This document shows, piece by piece, positions 1 to 6,323 of a stretch of 9,515 nt of DNA (position 1 is its first letter; the number at the start of each line of letters is the position of its first letter). Source of the stretch: an uncultured Shinella sp. (lineage in GTDB: Bacteria; Pseudomonadota; Alphaproteobacteria; Rhizobiales; Rhizobiaceae); assembly GCA_946481465.1 (NCBI GenBank), contig CAMLOC010000081.1, positions 1 to 9,515 on the forward strand. Direction: 5' to 3'. Below the pieces are notes generated by a model that worked only from the letters and a program-made list of their open reading frames with translations, searched no databases and was not told where the DNA came from. The translations under genes were made by a program, and so were the position numbers.

Positions 1-1
1 C

Positions 2-271
2 GGCGACGTGCTCGCCTTCCTGCGCGGCACGCAACAGGCTTTCGCGATCGTCGCCGTTCCCCGGCTCACCTTTGGAACGGTGGAACCGGATACCCTGATG
101 CTGCGGGAGGCGGCTTTGCGCGGGAATGCCATTGTCCTCCCCTCCCCTCTCGCCGGCCGCCTCGTGCGCTCCGTCCTGAAGGAAGACACGTTCCTCCTCG
201 GTCGCGACCTTCCGCTTTCCACCCTCTTTGCCGAGGCGCCTGCTGCGTTGCTTGTCTCGGTGGATCAGTAG
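2..271 (+). CDS. treY: Probable malto-oligosyltrehalose synthase, C-terminal end (5' truncated by window edge)
   Basis: Open frame entering from the left edge in phase at base 2 and stopping at TAG 269-271, giving 89 residues with no start in view. The visible part reads like the C-terminal domain of glycosyl hydrolase family 13 enzymes of the TreY type. An 'ALAFLR-like' strand (VLAFLR) is followed by IVAVPRL, a 'LRGNAIVLP' segment and a closing LF-x-x-x-P-x-ALL motif. TreY converts the reducing end of maltodextrin to a trehalosyl unit in the cytoplasm, and TreZ then releases trehalose, which acts as an osmoprotectant and desiccation protectant. The catalytic barrel lies outside the window, so the family call rests only on this tail. 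It converges on the isomerase-like gene with a gap of 7 bases (272-278) and no visible terminator. The alternative is another GH13 trehalose/glycogen enzyme. Confidence 0.65.
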   Translation, partial: GDVLAFLRGTQQAFAIVAVPRLTFGTVEPDTLMLREAALRGNAIVLPSPLAGRLVRSVLKEDTFLLGRDLPLSTLFAEAPAALLVSVDQ

Positions 272-278
272 GATTTCA

Positions 279-1127
279 TTAACCATAACGGCCGGGCGCG
301 GCGCTGGCGGCCCAGAGGTCGAGCGCCATCCGGCGGAGCTGAAGCGCTTCCTCCCACCGGTCCGTCGTGTCGTTGCCGTCCCGGCCGGTGATCGCGTAAG
401 GCTTCGGGCCGAGTTCGCAGGTGAAGACCAGCGCGGCGTTCTTTGCCGCGCGGGACCGCCAGTCGCGAAAACCCTCCTTCCACCATTCGCCGAAGAGATC
501 GACCCAGGGGCGATGATGCGGGAAGGAAAGCTCGATCTGCACCTGCTCGCGCGAGGCGATGCGGCCGTGGAAGGCATGGGCATTGTTGAGGATGCGCCGG
601 ATCAGCGTGTGGTTCTCCTTTGAAACCGGAAAGGCGAATTCCCGGCCGACGAGGAAATGCGACAGGTCGGCGAGAAGCGGCAGGTCTGGCCGCCGGTCGA
701 GGAGATCGAGCGTGAAGTAGAGATCCGTGGTCATCCGGTCGCGATGCGTCTCGATATAGACGGGAATGCCCGCCGCCTCGGCAAGCCGCATCCAGCCGTC
801 GAGAAGCGGCAGGCAATCCTCGATCCGGCGGGGCCGGATGTCGGGTTGCAGGTTGATGTGGCTGACCGGGAATTCGGCGGCCAGTTCCAGCGGCAGGCGC
901 AGGTCGTCGACAGTGCGCGGAAAACACACGCCTTCGATCTTCAGGCCGGTGCCGCGCAGGGCGGCATCGAGGCGGGCGACATCCGCGCGATTGGTGTAGT
1001 GCGCGCTGACGCCGTCGAATTCCGCCCCGGCGATCATCGCGATGTTGTCCTCAAGGCTGCGCTCATGGCCGTCCGTGTGGCGGCGCTCCATGGCCCAGAG
1101 CGACTGGAAGACGAGCAGCGTCTGCAT
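279..1127 (-). CDS. Sugar phosphate isomerase/epimerase-like TIM-barrel protein
   Basis: Protein of 282 residues, the usual length for the xylose isomerase-like TIM-barrel (AP endonuclease family 2) superfamily, whose cytoplasmic members isomerise, epimerise or dehydrate sugars and cyclitols. The metal-site pattern of the family is visible: E126 and H128 in YIETHRD, D154 and H157 in LADLSHF, H187 in AFHGR and E238 in TCELG. The ATG at 1127-1125 overlaps the stop of the upstream reductase gene as TGATG, so translation is probably coupled, with AAGGG about 9 bases upstream as a weak ribosome site. It is the last gene of the leftward cluster. Its position behind an oxygenase/ferredoxin/reductase set suggests it processes the oxidised product. 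IolE/MocC-like inosose dehydratase and hydroxypyruvate or keto-sugar isomerase are the main alternatives. The exact substrate cannot be read from the sequence. Confidence 0.85.
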   Translation of the reverse strand: MQTLLVFQSLWAMERRHTDGHERSLEDNIAMIAGAEFDGVSAHYTNRADVARLDAALRGTGLKIEGVCFPRTVDDLRLPLELAAEFPVSHINLQPDIRPRRIEDCLPLLDGWMRLAEAAGIPVYIETHRDRMTTDLYFTLDLLDRRPDLPLLADLSHFLVGREFAFPVSKENHTLIRRILNNAHAFHGRIASREQVQIELSFPHHRPWVDLFGEWWKEGFRDWRSRAAKNAALVFTCELGPKPYAITGRDGNDTTDRWEEALQLRRMALDLWAASAAPGRYG

Positions 1128-2332
1128 CAGGCGGCCCTTGCGCTTCTAAGCAGTGCCTTGAGGTTGACGGCCGGATCGGCGAGCGCGGCGGGATCGGGCT
1201 CGATGCCGGCGCCAATCAGCATTTCGGCCAGCTTGATGTCCCTTGCCACCCCGTTGCCGGTGCCAAAGCCGGCGGCCGCCACGAGACGTCCGTCCGCAAG
1301 GTAGAATTCCAGTTCGCCGCCTGCGACCGGGCGCAGGATGCTTTGGTGCCCCGGCTGGGGCAGGCCCGTCACCTGCAGGCCGAGATCGTATTGATCGGAC
1401 CAGAACCAGGGCAGGGCGGCGAAGGTTTCGCTGGCACCGGTCATGTTCCGCGCGGCCGTCTCGGCCTGGCTGCGCGCGTTGCGCCAGCTCTCGAAGCGCA
1501 TGGCGCCGCCGCCGGGCTGCGAGACGGCCGCGCAGTCGCCGGCGGCGAAGATATGCGGGTCGCTCGTGCGCAGGAAGGGGTCGGTGAGGATTCCGTTCGC
1601 CGTTGCAAGCCCTGCCCTTTCGGCAAGCGCGATATCGGGCAGCACGCCGATGGCCGAGATGACGGCGCCGGCGGCAACGCGGCTGCCATCGATGAGCACG
1701 ACGGCATCGGGGGTGATTTCAGCTATGTCGAGGCCGAGATGGAAATGGACGCCCTCCTCCCGGTGCCGGGCATGCAGCCGCTCGGCAAAGCGGGTCGGAA
1801 CCGCCCGCCCGAGCGGTCTTGCCGCCGCCTCGATGACGCTGACGGCAACGCCCTTGCCGCGCAGCACCGCGGCAAGCTCCATGCCGATCAACCCGCCGCC
1901 GACGATGGCGACCGGCCCGCCGGCCTCGGCGCGGGAAAAGAGGGTCGCGGCATCGCGATAGGTTCGGAAGTCGAGCGCGCGCCCGGCGCCGGGGCAAGAC
2001 AGCCGGCGCGGCCGGGCGCCGGTGGCCAGAAGCAGCTTGCCATAGGGCAATGTCCGGCCGTCGCCGAGGGTCACGCTGCGGTTTTCGGCATCAATGCCGG
2101 TGGCGGTGATATCCCGGTGATAGGCGATGCCGGCAGCTTCCAGGGCCTCCGCGGTGCAGATCGCCTTCATCTGGACGGTTCCGTCCAGCGGCTTGGAAAG
2201 CGGCGGCCGCTCATAGGGCAGGTGCGGCTCCGTGCCGATCAGCGTGACGGCGCCGGAAAAGCCGGCTTCACGGGCGGCGAAGGCCGCGCGGGTGCCGGCC
2301 TCGCCTGCACCGATGATGACGATGTCGTCCAT
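1127..2332 (-). CDS. FAD/NAD(P)-dependent ferredoxin reductase (rhodocoxin/BphA4-like; MocF-like role)
   Basis: Protein of 401 residues from the ATG at 2332. This start is preferred to an in-frame ATG four codons upstream (2344), because GGAG sits about 6 bases before it and the upper ATG has only pyrimidines before it. Domains in order: FAD-binding fold with GAGEAG (residues 8-13), ERPPLSK near residue 41, ATGA at 103-106, NAD(P)-binding GGGLIG at 145-150, the second FAD contact IFAAGDCA at 261-268, and a C-terminal reductase domain with PWFWSDQYD near 308-316. These are the hallmarks of the oxygenase-coupled ferredoxin reductase family (RodA, BphA4, PuR types), which pass electrons from NAD(P)H to a [2Fe-2S] ferredoxin in the cytoplasm. 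The natural partner is the Rieske ferredoxin at 3403-3714, with the di-iron enzyme at 3711-4745 as terminal acceptor. In the moc comparison it takes the place of MocF. Confidence 0.9.
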   Translation of the reverse strand: MDDIVIIGAGEAGTRAAFAAREAGFSGAVTLIGTEPHLPYERPPLSKPLDGTVQMKAICTAEALEAAGIAYHRDITATGIDAENRSVTLGDGRTLPYGKLLLATGARPRRLSCPGAGRALDFRTYRDAATLFSRAEAGGPVAIVGGGLIGMELAAVLRGKGVAVSVIEAAARPLGRAVPTRFAERLHARHREEGVHFHLGLDIAEITPDAVVLIDGSRVAAGAVISAIGVLPDIALAERAGLATANGILTDPFLRTSDPHIFAAGDCAAVSQPGGGAMRFESWRNARSQAETAARNMTGASETFAALPWFWSDQYDLGLQVTGLPQPGHQSILRPVAGGELEFYLADGRLVAAAGFGTGNGVARDIKLAEMLIGAGIEPDPAALADPAVNLKALLRSARAA

Positions 2333-2350
2333 GCTGGTCTCCATGGAAAG

Positions 2351-2371
2351 GACCGGCGCCGGGCGCCGGTC
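2351..2371 (-). promoter_or_regulatory. Intercistronic 10-bp perfect hairpin
   Basis: The 47-base gap between the binding-protein stop and the reductase start contains GACCGGCGCC, one loop base, then its exact reverse complement GGCGCCGGTC. All 20 arm bases pair and nearly all are G or C. In the leftward transcript it is followed by CTTTCC, not a long U tract, so it fits a leaky attenuator or an mRNA 3'-end protector better than a full terminator. Such elements often follow binding-protein genes, letting that protein be made in excess over downstream enzymes. The structure is seen in the sequence; the role is inferred. Confidence 0.7.
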
Positions 2372-2379
2372 GGGGAGGG

Positions 2380-3324
2380 TCAGTTCCGGCTGGCGTAGTC
2401 GGCCATGTTCTTCGGCGTGACGAGTTCGAAGGGCACCCAGACCTGCTTTTCGATCGCCTCGCCGCGCACCAGCGCCACCGCGGCGTCCACTGCGCTTGCC
2501 GACTGGCCCTTGGCGTTCTGGAACACGGTCGCGTCGAGATCGCCCGCCGCCATGGCGGCAAGGCCGTCCTGTGTCGCGTCGATGCCGACGACGATCACGT
2601 CGTCCATGGAGACGCCGGCGGCCTTCAGGGCCTGGATCGCGCCGATCGCCATCTCGTCATTGTTGGCGAAGACCACGTCGATCGGCTGGCCCGCAGTGAT
2701 CCAGTTGGTCGTCAGGTCCATGGCATTGGTGCGCGTCCAGGCGCCGGACTGTTCGTCGGCGATGGTGACGCCCTTGCAGTCACCGGCGGCCAGCGCCTCC
2801 TTGAACGAGGAGGTGCGGTCGCGCGAAGCCTGGTGGGCAAGGTCGCCCATCAGGATATAGACCTGCGCGTCGCCCGCCTTGCCCTTCTCCTTCAGCAGCG
2901 AACACGCGGCCTGCGCCCCAAGTTCGCCGGAATCCGTCTCCTTCGATCCGACATAAGCCTGCTTTTGCGGCAGCGCGCCGACATTGTCGGGCTCGAGGTT
3001 GAGATAGACGAGCGGGATGCCAGCCTTCTCGGCCGCCTCGCTGATACCGGGGGCGGCGGACGTATCCGTCAGCGTCATGATGATCGCGTCCACCCCTGCG
3101 GCAATGAAGTTGTTCACCTGGTTGAGCTGCTTGGAAATGTCGGTCTGGGCGTCCTCGACCTGGACATTGACGCCGTCCACCTCGGCGGCCCGCGCGCCGA
3201 TCCCCTCGCGCAGAAGGGTCTGGAAGTTGTTGTCGAAACTCTGCATCGAGACGCCGATCGTCTGCGCTGCGGCAGCACTTCCCATCAAGGCGGCCAGAAC
3301 GGCCGCCAGACACATGGATTTCAT
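2380..3324 (-). CDS. Sugar/inositol-type ABC transporter periplasmic substrate-binding protein (MocB-like)
   Basis: Protein of 314 residues from the ATG at 3324, chosen because GGGAGG lies about 6 bases upstream and the protein then begins with a proper signal peptide (K2, hydrophobic run to about residue 15, GSAAAA before Q21). Longer in-frame starts add a non-hydrophobic lead. The mature part is a type-1 periplasmic binding fold (ribose/galactose/inositol class): IGVSMQSFDNNF at the N-terminus, DAQTDISKQLNQVNNFIAAGVDAII, a hinge around ANNDEMAIGAIQALKAAG, GIDATQDGLAAM, and GDLDATVFQNAKGQ with VPFELVTPKN near the end. The last motifs match the inositol/rhizopine-binding branch best. It should bind a cyclitol or sugar in the periplasm for an ABC importer. 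It lies between the Rieske ferredoxin and the reductase, an odd place, and no permease or ATPase gene is linked to it. Ligand not provable from sequence alone. Confidence 0.88.
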   Translation of the reverse strand: MKSMCLAAVLAALMGSAAAAQTIGVSMQSFDNNFQTLLREGIGARAAEVDGVNVQVEDAQTDISKQLNQVNNFIAAGVDAIIMTLTDTSAAPGISEAAEKAGIPLVYLNLEPDNVGALPQKQAYVGSKETDSGELGAQAACSLLKEKGKAGDAQVYILMGDLAHQASRDRTSSFKEALAAGDCKGVTIADEQSGAWTRTNAMDLTTNWITAGQPIDVVFANNDEMAIGAIQALKAAGVSMDDVIVVGIDATQDGLAAMAAGDLDATVFQNAKGQSASAVDAAVALVRGEAIEKQVWVPFELVTPKNMADYASRN

Positions 3325-3341
3325 GGATATCCTCCCAATGT

Positions 3342-3384
3342 GGGTGCCGGTCCACCCGCTCGCACTCCGGAGGCCCGGCGGGCC
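3342..3384 (-). promoter_or_regulatory. Two small hairpins in the ferredoxin to binding-protein gap
   Basis: The 78-base gap (3325-3402) holds two GC-rich inverted repeats. GGCCC/GGGCC with a 3-base loop lies at 3372-3384, and GGGTG/CACCC with a 6-base loop lies at 3342-3357. The latter is only a few bases upstream of the binding-protein ribosome site (GGGAGG, about 3331-3336 on the opposite strand). Neither is followed by a U tract, so read-through is expected. They may tune mRNA processing or translation of the binding protein. Short arms in GC-rich DNA can arise by chance, so the function is a weak inference. Confidence 0.35.
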
Positions 3385-3402
3385 CGCTTGTCGGCGCACG
3401 CC

Positions 3403-3714
3403 CTAGCCGAGGGCGACGCGAACCTCTCCGTCGATCACCTCGGCGGGATAGGTTTTCAGGTTCTCGCAGGCCGGCAGGCGCAGGGCCTCGCCGGTGCGAT
3501 AGTCGAAGGCGCCGGAATGCTTGGGACATTCCACCTCGAAATCCATGACCAGCCCGTCGGCGAGATGGATCGCCTCGTGGGTGCACAGGCCGGCCGTGCA
3601 GTAGACGTTGTCGTCCGGCGCGCGGTAGACGGCGTAGGTGCGGCCGCCATGGTCGAAGCGGACGGCGCCTTCCTGTTCGATCTCTTCGAACTTGCAGACG
3701 GATACCCAGCTCAT
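3403..3714 (-). CDS. mocE: Rieske-type [2Fe-2S] ferredoxin, MocE family
   Basis: Protein of 103 residues, the normal size of a free-standing Rieske ferredoxin. The cluster ligands are clear: C44-T-H46 and C63-P-K-H66 with 16 residues between, one Cys and one His from each motif. The start at 3714 is set by a 4-base ATGA overlap with the stop of the oxygenase gene; an open extension to 3837 would run inside that gene and lacks homology-like content. It is a soluble cytoplasmic electron carrier, passing electrons from the FAD reductase (1127-2332) to the membrane di-iron oxygenase (3711-4745), to which it is translationally coupled. MocE is the ferredoxin of the rhizopine catabolism oxygenase complex of Rhizobium leguminosarum. 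The family assignment is from recognition of size, motifs and neighbours, while the substrate of this locus is inferred. Confidence 0.85.
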   Translation of the reverse strand: MSWVSVCKFEEIEQEGAVRFDHGGRTYAVYRAPDDNVYCTAGLCTHEAIHLADGLVMDFEVECPKHSGAFDYRTGEALRLPACENLKTYPAEVIDGEVRVALG

Positions 3715-4745
3715 TCGGCGGCTCCCTGGACTTCGGCGCGGGCCTTGCGGGCGGCGAGCTTCTCCTTGCGCTTGCGGTAGCGGTCCTGCATGCGGGCATC
3801 GCCTTCCGCCGAGCCGTCGTGCCAGGTGCCGAACCACTTATCGAGCGGGATCAGGGCGTCGCCGTAGTTCACCTCGAAATACTTGTGGTGCAGGTAGTGC
3901 GCATAGGCATGGCTGTCGACCAGCGTTTCCTCGCCGACCTCCACCTTGTCGAAGCCGACATGGCCGGGAATGGCGCCGAAGCCGGCATAGTGGAGCTGGT
4001 AGAGCATCAGGACGGGGTTCGACGGCAGGACCAGGTGGTAGAAGGCGGTGCCGAGATAGAGCAGATGCTCGACCGGATGCATCGACAGCGACGACCAGGG
4101 CGACGGGTTCACCGAATTGTGGTGGACCGAATGCACCCACTTGTAGAGGAACGGCGTGTGGATGAGCCGGTGGATGCAGAAGAAGTGGAATTCATGGATG
4201 ATCGGGACCACGAGGGCGACGAGCGCCAGCGTCCAAGGATTTTCCGCAAAGCTCAGCCAGGGCGCATAGCCGTTGGCATAGGCCCAGAGCATGGCGACCT
4301 CGATAGCCGTCCAGATGGTGACGCCCGAAAGGAATGTGCGCAGGATGTTGTCGAGGTTCTGGCTTTCGAACCAGAAAGCCTTGTTCTTCTGGTCGGCGGG
4401 GAATTTTCCGTTGTACTTGAAGCGGTTTTCCTGCCGCTTCAGCACGTAGAGATGCATCTCGAAGGCGCCGTAGAAGAGGAGCACGCAAAGAGCGTTCACC
4501 GCATAGAGCCACGCGGCCCAGCCGAGGCTGAGGCTCTGCATCGTCTCGACCGGGGGGACCACCCAAGCCCAGTAGGCGACGGCGGAGGCCGCGAAGATGG
4601 CATTCCACGGAAAGAAATAGTGCGGCAGCCATTTCAGCACCGCCAGGAGGCGGGGCGGAAAGACGAACAGCGGCGCGGTTTCCACCGGCTGGTGCGGCGC
4701 CCAATCCCCGCGCTTGTTGCGCGTTCCGTATTTCAGATCGTCCAT
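3711..4745 (-). CDS. Membrane di-iron oxygenase, fatty acid hydroxylase/sterol desaturase superfamily (MocD-like role)
   Basis: Protein of 344 residues with several hydrophobic segments (about 44-64, 77-95, 138-157 and 171-188) and the full set of histidine boxes of this integral-membrane di-iron superfamily: H184EFHFFCIHRLIH196, HSVHH at 205-209, HPVEH at 223-227 and HxxxHxxHH at 279-287 followed by NYGD. Such enzymes use O2 and reductant to hydroxylate, desaturate or, by hydroxylating a methyl group, demethylate a substrate. The C-terminal tail (about 320-344) is rich in Arg/Lys/Ala and probably cytoplasmic. The ribosome site GGGAG lies about 7 bases upstream of the ATG. It overlaps the Rieske ferredoxin gene by 4 bases. 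The context (dedicated ferredoxin and reductase, inositol-type binding protein) points to a small polar substrate such as an O-methyl cyclitol amine, as for MocD, instead of a lipid. That part is inference. Confidence 0.88.
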   Translation of the reverse strand: MDDLKYGTRNKRGDWAPHQPVETAPLFVFPPRLLAVLKWLPHYFFPWNAIFAASAVAYWAWVVPPVETMQSLSLGWAAWLYAVNALCVLLFYGAFEMHLYVLKRQENRFKYNGKFPADQKNKAFWFESQNLDNILRTFLSGVTIWTAIEVAMLWAYANGYAPWLSFAENPWTLALVALVVPIIHEFHFFCIHRLIHTPFLYKWVHSVHHNSVNPSPWSSLSMHPVEHLLYLGTAFYHLVLPSNPVLMLYQLHYAGFGAIPGHVGFDKVEVGEETLVDSHAYAHYLHHKYFEVNYGDALIPLDKWFGTWHDGSAEGDARMQDRYRKRKEKLAARKARAEVQGAAE

Positions 4746-4917
4746 TGCGCTCTCCCTTGGACGGGCGGGCGGCTCAGCACCCGCGGAATTTCCTCGATGG
4801 GGGAACGCCGGATGCGCCGTCAGCCGCGCTGTGCCCTGCGCAATGCCGGCCTTCCTCCCGACTTGGAAATTATCAAGAGCGGGTCGGAATGCCGAAGGGT
4901 TCCTTGATCAAATCAGA
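4746..4917 (-). promoter_or_regulatory. Upstream region of the oxygenase operon
   Basis: This 172-base gap between the regulator stop and the oxygenase start is the longest gap in the leftward cluster and the likely place for an inducible promoter. It holds the palindrome TTGATCAA (4904-4911), directly after the regulator stop, and an imperfect inverted repeat CTTG-8-CAAG (4862-4877) that includes TTGATAAT on the transcribed strand, a possible -10. The stretch 4860-4920 is clearly less GC-rich than its surroundings. No convincing -35/-10 pair with normal spacing was found, so read-through from the regulator gene is also possible. Confidence 0.35.
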
Positions 4918-5919
4918 TCAGAGGCCTTCGGCGGTGATGGTGATGAAACGGATGGGGCTCGGGTCCGGCTCGACATCCGTCAGGCCGATGCGGCGCAGGA
5001 CATGGTCGAGCGCGCGCTGGGCCTGCGCTTCCGGCGCCTGGTCCAGCACGACATCCATGATGCCTTCGCTGAGCGCCGTGCGGGTGTAGTCCGTCAGTTC
5101 ATGGCCGATGAACAGGATCTCCCTGCCCCGTGGGTGGCGGAGCAGCACGCTGATCAGCGCGGTATTGGCGCCGCCGGCATTGTAGAGGCCGACGAGGTCC
5201 GGATATTTGTCGAGCGCGATGGCGAGGGTCTCCGCACTGAAATGCTCCTCGTCCCGGGTGAAGCCGAGCCACTCGAAGGCGATCGAGCCGGGATGGGCGG
5301 CGAAGTAGTCGGAGAAGCCGCGGATGCGGTCGCGATGCACCTGGTAGATCGGGTGGCATAGCGCGACGACGGGGCCTTGCGCCCGGGCCATGCGGGCGAT
5401 GAAATAGGCTGCGGTCCGGCCGGCCGCCTGGTTGTCGATGCCGACGAAGGCGCCGGTCTTTTCCGAGGCACGGGTGACGACATGCACGATCGGCACCCCC
5501 TCGGCGGCCACCGCCTCCACCGCCGCCCTGATGAGCGGGCTGTTTGGCACGGCGAGGATCAGGCCCGCGCGCGGCAGGTCGGTCGAGCGGATATGGCGCG
5601 CGATCTGCTCCGGGTTCATCTCCTCGGTGAAACTGCGATGCACGACGACCAGGGGATCCAGCGTTGCCGCGATGCGCTCGAACGCCTTGGACAGGCGCCT
5701 ATAGAACGTCGTCTCCGGGCGGACCATGAGGACTTCGATGCGCAGCAGGCCGCGATGCGCATCGGGCAGCGTGCGGGGATAGTTGAGGCTGCGGGCGGCG
5801 ATCACCACCTTTTCCGCCAGTTCGGGGCGCACGCCGCCGCGTCCGTTCAAGACCCGCTCCACCGTCGCTGTGCCGACGCCGGCAAGGCGGGCGATGTCCC
5901 GGTAATTGGACTTGCTCAT
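4918..5919 (-). CDS. LacI-family transcriptional regulator
   Basis: Protein of 333 residues, normal for LacI/GalR regulators. The N-terminal helix-turn-helix is at residues 6-27 (YRDIARLAGVGTATVERVLNG), with the recognition helix reading TVERVLN where most members have TVSRVLN. The ligand-binding, periplasmic-binding-like domain runs from about 60 to 330 (LLRIEVLMV, VPIVHVV, FVGIDNQAAGRTAAYFI, DLVGLYNAGGAN, FIGHEL). The usual hinge-helix motif (N-P-x-A-R-x-L) is missing, and the linker reads PRTLPDAHRGLLR. The start at 5919 has GAGGAG about 11 bases upstream, slightly long. It heads the leftward cluster in the same direction, so it probably represses or activates the oxygenase/binding-protein genes in response to the sugar or cyclitol, and may control itself. 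Rhizopine loci described so far use a GntR-type MocR, so this is a different control arrangement. Confidence 0.9.
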   Translation of the reverse strand: MSKSNYRDIARLAGVGTATVERVLNGRGGVRPELAEKVVIAARSLNYPRTLPDAHRGLLRIEVLMVRPETTFYRRLSKAFERIAATLDPLVVVHRSFTEEMNPEQIARHIRSTDLPRAGLILAVPNSPLIRAAVEAVAAEGVPIVHVVTRASEKTGAFVGIDNQAAGRTAAYFIARMARAQGPVVALCHPIYQVHRDRIRGFSDYFAAHPGSIAFEWLGFTRDEEHFSAETLAIALDKYPDLVGLYNAGGANTALISVLLRHPRGREILFIGHELTDYTRTALSEGIMDVVLDQAPEAQAQRALDHVLRRIGLTDVEPDPSPIRFITITAEGL

Positions 5920-6283
5920 GGTATTGCGGGCTCCTCGAACCGGTCCGGGCAGGGCTTGGCGGGCCTTGCGCCCGCCGCGCGTTTGCGCACGAATGCACCA
6001 TCAAATCCCGGCCGCCAGCAAGACCCGATCTTGAAAAATCTGTCGATGCCCCTGCCAGCCCGCAAGGCATGGGCGAAGCGTCGTGGACGTGGCAGGATGA
6101 TGCGCGATTCGGCTTCCGGCCTCGCCCGCCGTGGCGCCGGCTGCGGTTCGGGCGTGTCGCGAAGGATCGGGGCGCTCGCGGCGCGCGTCTGCGGCGGGTG
6201 GAAAAAGCCCCGCTGCGGCAAGGCGTTAGCGTTTTGCGACCGTCTCCTCGCGGCAAGCGGATCGGTTGTTCACCTTAAAAACC

Positions 6284-6311
6284 TTGCCCCCCCTAGAGAA
6301 TCGCACATAAT
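6284..6311 (+). promoter_or_regulatory. Putative repA promoter
   Basis: TTGCCC (6284-6289) and CATAAT (6306-6311) are separated by 16 bases, a plausible sigma-70 type promoter for the repABC transcript. Transcription would begin near 6318, leaving a leader of about 50 bases before the repA ATG. The -10 lies inside the left arm of the inverted repeat at 6304-6323, consistent with repression by bound protein. No other -35/-10 pair of similar quality was seen in the 100 bases upstream of repA. Confidence 0.5.
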
Positions 6312-6323
6312 CCCGCTTATGTG
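6304..6323. promoter_or_regulatory. Inverted repeat at the repA promoter, candidate RepA operator
   Basis: Arms CACATAA (6304-6310) and TTATGTG (6317-6323) are perfect reverse complements separated by TCCCGC. The element covers the putative -10 and start point of the repA promoter. In repABC plasmids RepA, with RepB as helper, represses its own operon by binding an inverted repeat near the repA promoter, so this is the natural candidate. The repeat is seen; binding is inferred. Confidence 0.6.

Noticed and set aside
1343..2398. A 351-codon plus-strand open frame opposite the reductase
   Set aside because: The reductase on the minus strand has both nucleotide-binding motifs and the FAD contact; the plus-strand frame is a GC-rich shadow.
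2380..3399. Longer start for the binding protein (3399)
   Set aside because: It would add 25 polar residues before the signal peptide; the ATG at 3324 has a strong GGGAGG and directly begins a signal sequence.
3819..4907. A 362-codon open frame on the plus strand opposite the oxygenase gene
   Set aside because: The opposite strand encodes a protein with intact histidine boxes; the plus-strand product shows low-complexity composition expected of a shadow.
5958..5976. GGCGGGC/GCCCGCC hairpin as a terminator
   Set aside because: No T tract follows on either strand, and it lies upstream of the LacI-type gene, where no transcript is known to end.
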